A stretch of 59,346 bases of DNA from an uncultured Bacteroidaceae bacterium (GCA_905234125.1 CAJOGQ010000003.1:1-59346), one strand, 5' to 3'. Counted from the stretch's first letter, positions 1 to 8,969 are shown. Notes: a model not told the origin generated them from the sequence alone. Numbers and translations: made by a program.

Positions 1-431
1 GTCGTCAGGGTTGCCTTTCCCGCCATCGCCCAATATCGCTTGTTGCATCCATACTTAAACCCTGCTATGACATGCCCCAAATGAGTAGATTTGCCATTCT
101 TCGATACAACATTGCTGTGAGCGACAAGCAGGAAATGCAGATGCTCGGGCATGATGACAAAATCCTGAACTTCCAACATTGGATAGAACTTGTGTATGCT
201 TTCCTTGAGTTCTTCTTCCACCATTTTCCCAATTGGAGATAGAGCCACATGGGGTGCATCTGGATCTCCGTCGGGCTTTTCAAGTTGACCTGCCATTTGA
301 CCGAGGGGTTGGCGGAGTGTTTGGGTTGTGGTAATGGTGATGTGGTAGTAGCCTTTGTAACTGTAATCGTGGGAAAGGCTGCGCCGCTTCATGCTGTGAA
401 TGGTGGGTTTGTGGAATTTAGGGTTATTCAT
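1..431 (-). CDS. Y1 (IS200-like) REP-associated-type transposase, cut by left edge
   Basis: Reading leftward from the ATG at 431 gives an open frame of 143 codons to the window edge, so the C-terminus is missing. The protein starts MNNPKFHKPTIHSMKRR and carries YYHITIT, typical of the first strand of Y1 transposases. It then has MPEHLHFLLVAHS (residues about 94-106), matching the metal-binding HxH (HUH) motif, and HVIAGFKYGCNKRYW, where Y127 is a candidate catalytic tyrosine. Y1 transposases cut and join single-stranded DNA; the stand-alone RAYT branch is linked to dispersed REP palindromes. No IS ends or tnpB are visible. Placement in the RAYT branch is inferred from the isolated context and the hairpin repeats in this window; Y1 family membership is more secure. 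Confidence 0.75.
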   Translation of the reverse strand, partial: MNNPKFHKPTIHSMKRRSLSHDYSYKGYYHITITTTQTLRQPLGQMAGQLEKPDGDPDAPHVALSPIGKMVEEELKESIHKFYPMLEVQDFVIMPEHLHFLLVAHSNVVSKNGKSTHLGHVIAGFKYGCNKRYWAMAGKATLT

Positions 432-445
432 TTTAAGGGGTGTGA

Positions 446-478
446 AAAACGCCGCAGAACGGAATTCTGCGGCGCTTT
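446..478 (-). terminator. Intrinsic terminator of frdCAB, probably bidirectional
   Basis: A perfect 9-bp stem, GCCGCAGAA at 451-459 with TTCTGCGGC at 465-473, has a 5-nt loop. On the minus strand it is followed by TTTTT and starts about 38 nt after the frdB stop. It also ends in TTTT on the plus strand. Confidence 0.8.
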
Positions 479-510
479 TATTTATACTATATAATATAAT
501 ATGTGTACAT

Positions 511-1275
511 TTAGTCAGCCAGCTTTGCCTTGATGAACTCGCGGTTCAAGCGAGCGATGTTGGCGATGGTTTCGCACTTTGGACATACAGCTTCGCAAGC
601 GCGGGTGTTGGTGCAGTTACCAAAGCCGAGTTCGTCCATCTTGGCTACCATAGCCTTGGCACGACGGGCTGCCTCTACGCGGCCTTGTGGAAGAAGGGCG
701 AGCTGCGATACCTTCGAGCTGACGAAGAGCATGGCAGAGCCGTTCTTACAAGCTGCTACGCAGGCACCACATCCGATGCAGGAAGCGCAATCCATTGCCT
801 CATCAGCATCCTCCTTAGGAATGAGGATGGCATTGGCATCCTGTGGAGCACCTGTGCGGACAGTGGTGTAGCCACCAGCCTGAATAATCTTGTCGAAGGC
901 AGAGCGATCGACCATGCAGTCCTTGATGACAGGGAAACCAGCCGAACGCCAAGGCTCGATGGTGATGACGTCGCCCTCGTTGAATTTGCGCATGTAGAGC
1001 TGGCAAGTGGTGGCTCCACGCTCGGTCTTGCCGTGAGGCGTACCGTTGATGTAGAGTGAGCACATGCCGCAGATGCCCTCGCGGCAGTCGTGGTCAAACA
1101 CGAAAGGCTCCTTGCCTTCCTCAATCAGTTGCTCGTTGAGGATGTCGAGCATCTCAAGGAATGAAGTGTCACCAGGGATGTCCTTCATTACCTTCTCTTC
1201 AAAATGACCCGCATCTTTCGGACCATTCTGCTTCCAGTATTTTACTGTGAATGATTTTAATACTTTTTCAGCCAT
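511..1275 (-). CDS. frdB: Fumarate reductase/succinate dehydrogenase iron-sulfur subunit
   Basis: This 254-aa subunit carries electrons between the quinol-oxidising membrane anchor and the flavoprotein. The [2Fe-2S] ligands are in CREGICGMC (C64, C69, C72) plus C91. The second cluster region is [15 protein letters not shown] (C163, C166, C169, C172, C176), and C221, C227, C231 and C234 complete the [4Fe-4S] and [3Fe-4S] sites. It is last in the frdC-frdA-frdB transcript, 6 nt after frdA. In fermentative Bacteroidales this enzyme runs mainly as a menaquinol:fumarate reductase; an sdh name would be equally valid by sequence. Confidence 0.95.
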   Translation of the reverse strand: MAEKVLKSFTVKYWKQNGPKDAGHFEEKVMKDIPGDTSFLEMLDILNEQLIEEGKEPFVFDHDCREGICGMCSLYINGTPHGKTERGATTCQLYMRKFNEGDVITIEPWRSAGFPVIKDCMVDRSAFDKIIQAGGYTTVRTGAPQDANAILIPKEDADEAMDCASCIGCGACVAACKNGSAMLFVSSKVSQLALLPQGRVEAARRAKAMVAKMDELGFGNCTNTRACEAVCPKCETIANIARLNREFIKAKLAD

Positions 1276-1281
1276 AGTTCC

Positions 1282-3264
1282 TTAGTTTTTATAGTTACGG
1301 GTTTGTACTTTGATTGCTTCGTATTCGAGTGGCTCCTTGATGAGCTCTGGAGCTGTGGCGTCGTCGCCCTGATACTTCCAGCAGCCCACGTAGAAGAAGT
1401 TCTTGTCGTCGCGCTTGGCTTCGCCTTCTTCGGTCTGGTGCTCCTCGCGGAAGTGACCACCACAGGACTCTTCACGAGAGAGTGCATCGTAGGCGATAAG
1501 TTTGCCCATCGTGATGAAGTCGTCGAGGTGGATGGCCTTGTCGAGCTCGATGTTGAGGCCCTCGCGAGTGCCAGGGATGAAGAGGTTGGTGTCAAATTCC
1601 TTGCGGAGCTCGTCGATGAGCTTGATGCCCTTCTCGAGACCTTCCTTGGTGCGACCCATTCCGATGTACTCCCAGCAGATGTGGCCGAGTTCCTTGTGGA
1701 TGGAATCGACAGAACGCTTGCCCTTGATGTTCATGAGCTTCTGGATGCGCTCCTCAGTAGCCTTCTCCACCTCAGCGAACTCAGGAGCATCGGTAGAGAT
1801 GCGTGGCCAGATGGACTGGTCGGCGAGGTAGTTCTGGATGGTGTAGGGGAGCACGAAGTAACCGTCGGCGAGACCCTGCATGAGGGCAGAAGCACCGAGG
1901 CGGTTAGCGCCGTGGTCGGAGAAGTTGCACTCACCAATGGCGAAGAGACCTGGAATGGAGGTCTGGAGTTCGTAGTCCACCCAGATACCGCCCATTGTGT
2001 AGTGGATGGCTGGGAAGATCATCATCGGGTTGTAGTAGTCCATGCCGTTCTTGGTGGCACGCTTCTCGCCTGGGTTCACGTCGGTAATTTCCTCATACAT
2101 GTCGAAGAGGTTGCCGTAGCGCTGACGAATCACGTCGATGCCGAGACGCTGGATGGACTCAGAGAAGTCGAGGTAAACAGCGAGACCCGTGTTGTTCACG
2201 CCGAAGCCCTTGTCGCAACGCTCCTTGGCAGCACGTGAAGCCACGTCGCGAGGAACGAGGTTACCGAATGCTGGATAGCGGCGCTCCAAGTAGTAGTCGC
2301 GGTCTTCCTCTGGAATCTCCCAACCCTCCTTGGTGCCAGCCTGCAGAGCCTTGGCATCTTCGAGTTTCTTTGGCACCCAGATACGGCCGTCGTTACGCAG
2401 AGACTCTGACATCAGGGTCAGCTTCGACTGCTTGTCGCCGTGTACAGGAATACAGGTGGGGTGAATCTGCACGTAGCAAGGATTTGCGAAGTAAGCGCCC
2501 TTGCGGTAGCAAGACATGGCAGCTGTACAGTTGCAACCCATTGCGTTGGTGGAGAGGAAGTAAGTGTTGCCATAACCACCCGTTGCAATCACAACGGCGT
2601 TGGCAGAGAAGCGCTCCAGCTTACCAGTCACGAGGTTCTTGGCGATGATACCACGAGCCTTTCCGTCGATAATGACTACGTCGAGCATCTCATAACGGGT
2701 GTAGAGCTTCACCTTACCTGCGTTTACCTGAGCAGAGAGTGCAGAGTAAGCACCCAAGAGGAGCTGCTGACCTGTCTGACCCTTAGCGTAGAAAGTACGA
2801 GACACCTGAGCACCACCGAACGAACGGTTGGCCAGTGTGCCACCATACTCACGAGCAAAAGGAACGCCCTGAGCTACGCACTGGTCGATGATGGAGTTCG
2901 ACACCTCAGCCAGACGATACACGTTGGCCTCACGAGCACGGTAGTCACCACCCTTCACGGTGTCGTAGAACAGACGGTAGATGGAGTCGCCGTCGTTCTG
3001 ATAGTTCTTGGCTGCATTGATACCACCCTGTGCAGCGATGGAGTGCGCACGGCGTGGAGAGTCCTGAATGCAGAAATTGAGCACGTTGAAGCCCATCTCA
3101 CCAAGAGATGCGGCAGCCGAAGCACCAGCCAGACCCGTACCAACGACAATGACATCGAGCTTCAGCTTGTTCTTTGGGTTCACCAGACGCTGGTGTGCTT
3201 TGTAGTTCGACCACTTCTCAGCAACTGGTCCCTCAGGAATTTTAGAATCTATATTGATTGCCAT
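1282..3264 (-). CDS. frdA: Fumarate reductase/succinate dehydrogenase flavoprotein subunit
   Basis: This 660-aa catalytic subunit interconverts fumarate and succinate on the cytoplasmic side. The dinucleotide-binding motif is [18 protein letters not shown] (residues about 38-55). [11 protein letters not shown] contains H74, the residue expected to bind FAD covalently. HYTMGG and [18 protein letters not shown] near residues 430-470 are the conserved active-site and FAD segments. The start is set at 3264 (MAINIDSK): an in-frame upstream extension to 3309 encodes only a (GTGAAAA)n repeat and is unlikely to be translated. It lies between frdC and frdB on one transcript. Confidence 0.95.
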   Translation of the reverse strand: MAINIDSKIPEGPVAEKWSNYKAHQRLVNPKNKLKLDVIVVGTGLAGASAAASLGEMGFNVLNFCIQDSPRRAHSIAAQGGINAAKNYQNDGDSIYRLFYDTVKGGDYRAREANVYRLAEVSNSIIDQCVAQGVPFAREYGGTLANRSFGGAQVSRTFYAKGQTGQQLLLGAYSALSAQVNAGKVKLYTRYEMLDVVIIDGKARGIIAKNLVTGKLERFSANAVVIATGGYGNTYFLSTNAMGCNCTAAMSCYRKGAYFANPCYVQIHPTCIPVHGDKQSKLTLMSESLRNDGRIWVPKKLEDAKALQAGTKEGWEIPEEDRDYYLERRYPAFGNLVPRDVASRAAKERCDKGFGVNNTGLAVYLDFSESIQRLGIDVIRQRYGNLFDMYEEITDVNPGEKRATKNGMDYYNPMMIFPAIHYTMGGIWVDYELQTSIPGLFAIGECNFSDHGANRLGASALMQGLADGYFVLPYTIQNYLADQSIWPRISTDAPEFAEVEKATEERIQKLMNIKGKRSVDSIHKELGHICWEYIGMGRTKEGLEKGIKLIDELRKEFDTNLFIPGTREGLNIELDKAIHLDDFITMGKLIAYDALSREESCGGHFREEHQTEEGEAKRDDKNFFYVGCWKYQGDDATAPELIKEPLEYEAIKVQTRNYKN

Positions 3265-3276
3265 AATTTGTTTTGA

Positions 3277-3304
3277 GTGAAAAGTGAAAAGTGAAAAGTG
3301 AAAA
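3277..3304. repeat. Heptamer repeat (GTGAAAA)4
   Basis: Four perfect GTGAAAA units sit 12 nt upstream of the frdA start codon in the frdC-frdA spacer. The same heptamer with substitutions recurs in the same spacer at about 3417-3437 (TTTTCAC/TTTTCAT units). Confidence 0.9.
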
Positions 3305-3445
3305 ATCAAAGTTACATAAGACTAACACTTTCTTTCCACTTATGAATTATTATCTTTTTTCTAAATAGCAGTGAAGAGTGTCAAAATGAAAAGGCGAGCA
3401 ATCGGTAAATCAGATTTTTCACTTTTCATTTTTCACTTATAAAGA

Positions 3446-4153
3446 TTACATCCAGAAAGGAACGACCTTGCCTTCACAGCCGCCGAGGCAGTCAGGGCAT
3501 ACAGCGAATGCGATAGCCACGATGGCGAAAAGAGCCATCACCACGGTTGACCAGATGTAGCCGATGTACTTCCAGCGGCAGAACCAGGTGTGTCCGCTCC
3601 AGCCCAGCGTCTGCAGGGCTGACCAGAAGCCGTGAGTGAGGTGGAACCAGATGGCCACAATCCAAACGAGGTAGAGAGCCACGAAGATGGGGTTGGAGAA
3701 TGTGAACTTGATCCAGCCGAAACCATCTGTAGGAGAGAACTGACCTTCCGCACCGATGATTTCTGCCCACATCATGTTGCACCAGAAATCCTTCAGGTGA
3801 AGCAGAAGACCCAAGCACACGATGATGCCAAGCACCAGCATGTTCTGACTTGCCCATTCCACAGCCGCTGGCTTGTCGGTCACCTCATACTTGTTGTTGC
3901 CGCGAGCCTTACGGTTCTGGAATGTGAGGATGAAGGCGTAGATGACGTGAATGCACATCAGGGCAGCCAAAGCGCAGGTAGCCGCGATGGCATACCAGTT
4001 GGAGCCGAGCAATTCACAAATCTGGTTGTACGCCTCTGCACTGAAAAGTGCCACTACGTTCATGCATCCATGAAACGTCAGGAAGAGAATCAGCGCCAAG
4101 CCAGTCACCGACATGATCACTTTCCTTCCGATTGAAGAGTTACATAACCACAT
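3446..4153 (-). CDS. frdC: Fumarate reductase/succinate dehydrogenase cytochrome b subunit
   Basis: This 235-aa, five-helix membrane anchor is of the single-subunit diheme cytochrome b type found in B. subtilis Sdh and Wolinella Frd. Hydrophobic helices are seen near residues 13-33, 55-75, 100-120, 150-172 and 200-220. Candidate axial heme histidines include H29 (LTFHGCMN) and those in IHVIYAF and WFHLTHGFW. It passes electrons between menaquinol and FrdB. It is the first gene of the operon, and a 181-nt spacer with heptamer repeats separates it from frdA. Confidence 0.9.
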   Translation of the reverse strand: MWLCNSSIGRKVIMSVTGLALILFLTFHGCMNVVALFSAEAYNQICELLGSNWYAIAATCALAALMCIHVIYAFILTFQNRKARGNNKYEVTDKPAAVEWASQNMLVLGIIVCLGLLLHLKDFWCNMMWAEIIGAEGQFSPTDGFGWIKFTFSNPIFVALYLVWIVAIWFHLTHGFWSALQTLGWSGHTWFCRWKYIGYIWSTVVMALFAIVAIAFAVCPDCLGGCEGKVVPFWM

Positions 4154-4215
4154 AAAATGTTAAAGAATTAAAGTTATTAATTGAGTTTATTTAGTTTTCC
4201 GCAAAAGAGTAACTG

Positions 4216-4246
4216 CAAAAATACCTTAATTTTCTGAAACACCCAA
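4216..4246 (-). promoter_or_regulatory. Promoter of frdCAB
   Basis: On the minus strand: TTG at 4246-4244, 20 nt, then TATTTTTG at 4223-4216. This fits the Bacteroidetes sigma-ABfr consensus TTG-N19/20-TAnnTTTG. The frdC start is about 63 nt downstream. Confidence 0.6.
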
Positions 4247-4390
4247 GCCTTTTCCGAAAAATATTCATTTTTGAGCATTATTTTTTCTCTTGTCCCCCTT
4301 TTTCTCCCCTAAAAGACATCCGTACATGATATTCTGAGTCAGTTTGAGGTTAGAAGCCCCTGTTTAACCTCCCCTCAATGGGGAGCGGGT

Positions 4391-4473
4391 ATTGAGCCGG
4401 TACCCCAAGGGCATTGAGCCAGTAGCTCAAGGGCGACGAGCCGGTAGCTCAAAGGCGTTGAGCCGGTAGCTCA
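4391..4473. repeat. Array of four 22-nt hairpin units (locus 1)
   Basis: Units start at 4391, 4413, 4435 and 4457 with an exact 22-nt period. The core is TTGAGCCGGTAGCTCAA, a 6-bp stem with a CGGTA loop, joined by AAGGGC or AAAGGC linkers. The array starts 10 nt beyond the stop codon of the EnvC-like gene, in its 3' untranslated region. Related arrays lie at 25815 and 50575. Confidence 0.85.
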
Positions 4474-4483
4474 TTTCGCACCA

Positions 4484-6046
4484 TTATCTAACCCATTGCT
4501 CTGGGTTCAATCTCGAACTGCCACTGCGGAGTTGGAAATGAAGGATGTAGCGTCCATCGGAATCTTGGCCCACGGCGCCAAGGGTAGTGCGAGTCTTCAC
4601 CGTCTGACCTTTGCTGACAGACACGGAGGAAAGGCCTGAATAGACGGAGATGTAGGAGCCGTGACGGAGCATCACGTGATAGGAACCACCATATTGGAAG
4701 ATGGAGCTGACGGTGCCATCGAACACGGCACGGGCGGAACAGCCTTGCTGACCACGAATGTCAATGCCTTTGTTGTCGAGGGTCACGTTGCGAAGACCTG
4801 AGACGGTGTAGTTGCCATAGTGACCCACGACGTTGTAGTTGCCTGTGATAGGCATTGGCAGACGGCCTTTGTTGCTGGCGAAATTGCTGGAGAGCTTGGC
4901 GTCGGCGTTGGCATCGCTGCTCTTCCAAGCCTCATATTTTGTGCGTTCCTCTTTTTCTTCCTTCGTGGCGGTCTTCACATTGGCCTCAGCAGTCTTGGCA
5001 TCGGCTTTCGCCTTTTCGGCTCTCTTGCGTGCTTCCTCCTTCTCGGCAGCGGTCTTGGCAGCCTTGCGAGCGGCTTCAGCAGCTTCGGCGGCCTTGCGTG
5101 CCTGCTCAGCTTTGGCTTTGGCCTCAGCCAACTTGCGAGCCTTCTCACGGGCTTCTGCCTCAGCTTTCTTGCGAGCTTCCTCAGCCTTGCGTTTGCGTTC
5201 AGCCTCAGCACGTCGGGCTGCTTCTATCTCGGCCTGGATGATGCGGTCAATCTCTGCATTGAGTGCCTGTTCCTTTTTCTGATAGTCCTGAATCTGGCGT
5301 TGGACGGTGGCGATGTTCTTGTTGAGGAAAGCCACTTGCGTCTGTGCATTGGCCTTCATGCCCTGCAATCGCTTCTGCTGTTGTTCCACCGTCTGCAGGT
5401 TGTGCTCTTTCTGCGTCTTGGCAGAAAGGAGTTCGTTCTGCTTGGCACGCACCTCCAACTGCTTCTCCTTCAGGAGTTCGCCCTGTGCCTTCTGGAAGGT
5501 GGAATACTCCTGCATGTAGCGAAGTCGGCGAACCATCTGGGTGAAGTTGTCGGCAGAGAAGATGAACATCAGCTTGTTCTGCACGGAACGGTTCTTGCGC
5601 ATATACACCATCGATCTGGCGTAGCGCTTCTTCTTCACGTCAAGCTCTTGCTGAAGCTTGGTCAGCTGGTGGTTGAGGGTGTCGATAGTGGCTGAGAGCA
5701 CCACGATGTCGTGGTTCAGGCTGTCGATGGAATGTTGCTGACGACCTATCTGATGGTCGAGCACCAGCACGCTGTCGAGGCTTGCCTTCACATTCTTGTT
5801 GAGCTGAGCCAACTGAGCCTGCGACTGCTGACGTGCCTTCTCAGTAGAAGCCTTTTCGTTCCTCAGTTGTGTCTTCTTGTCGACGGGCTTCTGTTGCTTC
5901 TTCTGCTGGGTCGTCTTCGTGGTCGTCTTTGTGGTGGTCGTCCGCTTAGTCGCAGTCGTAGTCTTTCCCCTACTCTGAGCCCATGAAGGAACGAGCAACG
6001 AAAAACTAAAAACTATCAGTAATAATATCTTCCCTATTGCACGCAT
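4484..6046 (-). CDS. EnvC-like murein hydrolase activator (coiled coil plus degenerate LytM/M23)
   Basis: This 520-aa exported protein has a signal peptide ending near VPSWAQ, then a Thr/Lys-rich linker. A long coiled coil (about residues 60-300) is followed by an Ala/Lys/Glu-rich helix (EAEARKKAEAEARE style, about 270-380). The C-terminal 125 residues are an M23/LytM fold. Zinc ligands appear lost: the GxxHxGxD site reads LDNKGIDIRG (His to Asn), the YxHL site reads VYSGLSS, and the HLHFEVR site reads YILHFQLR. This matches EnvC/NlpD-type regulators, which activate amidases rather than cut peptidoglycan. It is the last gene of the dut-TPR-DUF4292 operon. Its start codon lies inside the dispersed GGCTGACGCGATGC motif. 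Confidence 0.85.
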   Translation of the reverse strand: MRAIGKILLLIVFSFSLLVPSWAQSRGKTTTATKRTTTTKTTTKTTQQKKQQKPVDKKTQLRNEKASTEKARQQSQAQLAQLNKNVKASLDSVLVLDHQIGRQQHSIDSLNHDIVVLSATIDTLNHQLTKLQQELDVKKKRYARSMVYMRKNRSVQNKLMFIFSADNFTQMVRRLRYMQEYSTFQKAQGELLKEKQLEVRAKQNELLSAKTQKEHNLQTVEQQQKRLQGMKANAQTQVAFLNKNIATVQRQIQDYQKKEQALNAEIDRIIQAEIEAARRAEAERKRKAEEARKKAEAEAREKARKLAEAKAKAEQARKAAEAAEAARKAAKTAAEKEEARKRAEKAKADAKTAEANVKTATKEEKEERTKYEAWKSSDANADAKLSSNFASNKGRLPMPITGNYNVVGHYGNYTVSGLRNVTLDNKGIDIRGQQGCSARAVFDGTVSSIFQYGGSYHVMLRHGSYISVYSGLSSVSVSKGQTVKTRTTLGAVGQDSDGRYILHFQLRSGSSRLNPEQWVR

Positions 6047-6056
6047 CGCGTCAGCC
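6043..6056 (-). repeat. Dispersed motif GGCTGACGCGATGC, overlapping a start codon
   Basis: The motif spans the start codon of the EnvC-like gene (ATG at 6046-6044). The same motif, with up to two changes, is found at 8394-8407, 28483-28496 and 28505-28518. Confidence 0.7.
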
Positions 6057-6094
6057 TAAATTGCAAATTGTCAATCGCTAAATTGTCAATACCA

Positions 6095-6772
6095 TTATTG
6101 TCCTATGATGCTACCAAACAACTTGTTGACATCGGTCTTCGTATATTTGCCCGATACAGCAGTATGGGTCGCCCAGTTGGCATTGCTGCCTTTGTTGGAG
6201 AGTCGGAGGTCGAGCTTGATGTCCTTCTTGGCAGGGATGGTGTAGGCAAACTTGTCGCCACTCTTCGCCTCTTGCCAGAAGAACTCCTGAATAGTCTTGA
6301 AATCGATGTTGTGGCTCTTGAGTGCCGTGAACTCCTCATAGCTCGTGTCAACATATCGCTTGTTCACACGATCGATGATCAGCACATTGTCGGGCGAAAG
6401 CTCCAGCCTCCCAATCTCCGCAATGCCCAAAACGGGGTCAACCAACGTGAGCTGTATCACGTCGCCATAACGCATACGGAGGGTGCCATTGGTGGTGACA
6501 TCCTTCCCTTCCTGCGTGATGGTCACCTTCACCTTCGACGTGAAGTTGGTGCCCACAGGAATATTCATCTTGCTGAGGTCAGGGTCTTGCTTGTCGGGCT
6601 TCTTCGAAGAATTCGTCTTCGTGGTCTCCTTATTCTTCTTTTCCGACGTCGTGATGGTTGTGGTGGGCTTGGTCTTGTCCTTGTTCTTCGTCAGTTTCTT
6701 GGACGAGTGGCATGATGCCAATGCCAGCATCAGCATCACAAAGAATGACCATCGAATCGTAGTAGTTCTCAT
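6095..6772 (-). CDS. DUF4292 family lipoprotein
   Basis: This 225-aa protein has a lipoprotein signal (MLMLALASC, lipid Cys at about residue 21), then a Lys/Thr-rich linker to about residue 65. The rest is a beta-rich DUF4292 domain, of the LolA/LolB-like fold class by general description. It is probably periplasmic, attached to a membrane. Its start overlaps the TPR gene stop by 4 nt, so the two are translationally coupled. Bacteroidales commonly keep dut, TPR, DUF4292 and M23 genes together, which suggests an envelope role; the molecular function is unknown. Confidence 0.8.
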   Translation of the reverse strand: MRTTTIRWSFFVMLMLALASCHSSKKLTKNKDKTKPTTTITTSEKKNKETTKTNSSKKPDKQDPDLSKMNIPVGTNFTSKVKVTITQEGKDVTTNGTLRMRYGDVIQLTLVDPVLGIAEIGRLELSPDNVLIIDRVNKRYVDTSYEEFTALKSHNIDFKTIQEFFWQEAKSGDKFAYTIPAKKDIKLDLRLSNKGSNANWATHTAVSGKYTKTDVNKLFGSIIGQ

Positions 6773-8388
6773 TTCTTCTTGGTTTTCTTATTGATTTGTA
6801 TGATGTGTTGCCGCACATCCTCGCTCATTTCCTCGTCTTCCTTCTCCATCAGCTCCACAGCCTTGTCCATATACTCTTTGGCCTCGTCGTAGCGCTTCAG
6901 CTGGAAGAGCACCCAGGCAAGGGTGTCGAGGTAGGTGGCGTTGTCTGGATCCAGTTCGTTGGATTGCCGGCTCATCTCCTCAGCCCGCTGAAGGTCTTTC
7001 TTCTTCAGCGAGAGGTAGTAGGCGTAGTTGTTGAGCACCATCGCATCGTTCTGCCGATACACCAGACAGGAGTCGTAAGCCTGAAACGCCTTATCATCCT
7101 GCCCAAGGCTATGATAGATGTCGCCCATTAGCGCATACATGTTCACGCACAACTGCAGCTTGTTCTCATTGTCGCTGTTCTCCACACGTTCCAAGCCTCC
7201 CTTGAACGCATCCAGCGCCTTCTGTCTCTCCTTCATTTGGAAGTATCCCACACCCAGATAGTAGTAGAACACAGGATCATTGGTCTTGTATTCCACAGCT
7301 GGCTTGCAGATGTTCACCACGCCCACCGTGTCGTTCGCTTCGATAGCGTATGCCAAAATTTGCTTACGAGCCATATCGTTCTCTGGATCAATCCCCAGAA
7401 TCTGATGCAATACAGGCTCCACATCCTGCTTCGGCATCGACTTGGTCAGCATGTAGCGCACCTTCAGTTCCAACAGGTCAGTCTCCTCCTGGGGCTGTTG
7501 CAACACCTTGTCGAAGAGATGCAACACCTTGGTGGAGTCGTCGTTGGCTGTCAGGTTCTCCCTCACAATCACAGCCATCATCCTCACACGGGCTGGCTCG
7601 TCTAAAGCCTTGTTGGTGAGAAGCCTTTCCAGATAGGACTGATAGAGTGAATCCTGCCCTTCCTGCATCTGGTAATAATTCACCATCGACAGCAACATGG
7701 TCACGTTCTCAGGATCTTTCTCCTCCACCATCTTGAACTGCTTGAGGGCGTCGACCTTCTTGCCAGCATCTAAATAGAGGTCGCCAATCACCACCTGATA
7801 GCGCAGGTCATTGGGATATTCATCGGCCAGATTCTTCATCTCCTCAAAGGCACGTTTCTCATCGTTCATCTGCAAAAAAAGCCTGAACTTCTCCATCGAC
7901 AGCTGCTCACTCTTGCCCTCCTTCACCTCAATCTTGTCGAGCACCTTCACCATGTTCTCACGGTCATTCTTCTTGTCGTAGAGATCGAGGAGCATCATCA
8001 ACACCTCGCCCTTCTCAGGAAACAGACGTGCCATCTCCTCTACATTCTTCAACGCCTCGTCATTGCGATGATTCTCCAAATAGAGCGACACCAAGCGGTT
8101 CTTGTACCAGTAGTTCGTGGGATAGAGCCTGCAAGCCTTCTCCAATGCCCTGATGGCCAACGTGTCATTCTTCACATAGCGATAGAGGTCGGCCAATTCA
8201 TAGAGCACCACACCCGACTCAGGGTCGAGTTGACGGCAATAGTCAAACAGGTCAATCGCTGAATCGAAGTTACGAGCCAGCTTCTGTCGTTCAGCCTCTT
8301 GGAAGATGTAGTCGAACTTCGTCTGCTGAGCCCACGAAGAAACGAACAGGGAAAGACTAAAGATTAAAAGTGATAAGATTCTTTTCAT
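6769..8388 (-). CDS. Secreted tetratricopeptide repeat protein
   Basis: About 539 aa: a signal peptide (MKRILSLLIFSLSLFVSSWAQ) is followed by TPR units over nearly the whole length, for example AIRALEKACRLYPTNYWY, GVGYFQMKERQKALDAF and LAWVLFQLKRYDEAKEY. It probably acts as a periplasmic scaffold. The start was placed at 8388; an ATG at 8397 would add three residues (MCL) and lies inside the GCGATG motif. It is the second gene after dut (37-nt gap) and overlaps the DUF4292 gene. The signal-peptide codons have a 7-nt period (see findings). Confidence 0.85.
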   Translation of the reverse strand: MKRILSLLIFSLSLFVSSWAQQTKFDYIFQEAERQKLARNFDSAIDLFDYCRQLDPESGVVLYELADLYRYVKNDTLAIRALEKACRLYPTNYWYKNRLVSLYLENHRNDEALKNVEEMARLFPEKGEVLMMLLDLYDKKNDRENMVKVLDKIEVKEGKSEQLSMEKFRLFLQMNDEKRAFEEMKNLADEYPNDLRYQVVIGDLYLDAGKKVDALKQFKMVEEKDPENVTMLLSMVNYYQMQEGQDSLYQSYLERLLTNKALDEPARVRMMAVIVRENLTANDDSTKVLHLFDKVLQQPQEETDLLELKVRYMLTKSMPKQDVEPVLHQILGIDPENDMARKQILAYAIEANDTVGVVNICKPAVEYKTNDPVFYYYLGVGYFQMKERQKALDAFKGGLERVENSDNENKLQLCVNMYALMGDIYHSLGQDDKAFQAYDSCLVYRQNDAMVLNNYAYYLSLKKKDLQRAEEMSRQSNELDPDNATYLDTLAWVLFQLKRYDEAKEYMDKAVELMEKEDEEMSEDVRQHIIQINKKTKKK

Positions 8389-8393
8389 CAGGC

Positions 8394-8407
8394 ACATCGC
8401 GTTAGCC
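8394..8407 (-). repeat. Dispersed motif GGCTAACGCGATGT at a gene start
   Basis: A second copy of the 14-nt motif, with two changes, immediately before the TPR gene start. Its ATG (8397-8395) is an alternative in-frame start. Confidence 0.6.
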
Positions 8408-8425
8408 TATTACACATTATTATAT

Positions 8426-8860
8426 TTATTTGGTTCCGCTATGTCCAAACCCACCAGCACCCCGCTCCGTCTCGTCCAACACATCCACCTCCACCAGCGA
8501 AGGCTGTTCGTGCTTGGCAATCACCATCTGGGCAATGCGCTCCCCGTCGTTGATGACGAACGGCTCTTGCGACAGATTCACCAGAATCACACACACCTCC
8601 CCACGATAGTCGGCATCAATGGTGCCTGGTGTATTGAGCACAGTCACTCCCTTCTTGATGGCCAAACCCGACCTCGGACGCACCTGCGCCTCATAGCCAG
8701 CCGGCAATGCCATAAATAAACCTGTGGGAACCAGCACACGAGCCATCGGATCCAACGTGATGGGTGCTTCCAAATTCGCTCTCAAATCCATACCTGCCGA
8801 TTGCGGAGTGGCATACGCTGGCAACGGATGATGCGACTTATTGATAATTTTTACCTCCAT
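8426..8860 (-). CDS. dut: dUTP diphosphatase
   Basis: This 144-aa trimeric dUTPase hydrolyses dUTP to dUMP and pyrophosphate, supplying dTMP synthesis and keeping uracil out of DNA. All five motifs are present: AGMDLRA (22-28), RPRSGLA (61-67), [11 protein letters not shown] (79-89), GERIAQMVI (106-114) and the P-loop-like [10 protein letters not shown] (133-142). The start is MEVKI at 8860. An upstream in-frame ATG at 8881 falls inside the TACCTTTG promoter box and cannot be used from that promoter. First gene of the operon running to 4484. Confidence 0.95.
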   Translation of the reverse strand: MEVKIINKSHHPLPAYATPQSAGMDLRANLEAPITLDPMARVLVPTGLFMALPAGYEAQVRPRSGLAIKKGVTVLNTPGTIDADYRGEVCVILVNLSQEPFVINDGERIAQMVIAKHEQPSLVEVDVLDETERGAGGFGHSGTK

Positions 8861-8878
8861 AGTTGTAGAATTTGAGTG

Positions 8879-8886
8879 CAAAGGTA
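8879..8886 (-). promoter_or_regulatory. -7 box of dut operon promoter
   Basis: TACCTTTG on the minus strand, about 19 nt before the dut start. No convincing -33 TTG was seen; that region is taken up by the (AATTAGG)4 repeat. Confidence 0.55.
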
Positions 8887-8892
8887 AGGAAT

Positions 8893-8920
8893 AATTAGGA
8901 ATTAGGAATTAGGAATTAGG
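8893..8920. repeat. Heptamer repeat (AATTAGG)4
   Basis: Four perfect AATTAGG units lie between the divergent dut and dgt promoters, followed by a partial fifth (AATT). The reverse complement (CCTAATT) recurs at 8977-8995 and 36273-36307. Confidence 0.95.
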
Positions 8921-8940
8921 AATTTTTACCATTTGAATCG

Positions 8941-8969
8941 TTGCATTTCCCATTTATTTACTACCTTTG
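8941..8969 (+). promoter_or_regulatory. Promoter of dgt
   Basis: TTG at 8941-8943, 18 nt, TACCTTTG at 8962-8969. The dgt start is 45 nt downstream, and the intervening leader contains AATTCCT-type heptamers. Confidence 0.6.

Larger units (their letters stand above)
4154..4483. other. 330-nt gene-free region upstream of frdC
   Basis: It holds the frdC promoter (4216-4246), a block at about 4330-4346 (TTCTGAGTCAGTTTGAG) related to blocks near 25770 and 50850, and the 22-nt hairpin array at 4391-4473. I see no coding potential. Confidence 0.7.

Noticed and set aside
1303..2238. Long plus-strand frame opposite frdA, and similar long antisense frames opposite other genes
   Set aside because: Composition mirrors the sense gene, there is no promoter or start context, and the opposite strand carries a complete known family.
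4391..4473. 22-nt repeat array considered as a CRISPR
   Set aside because: Units are contiguous without unique spacers and no cas genes are present.
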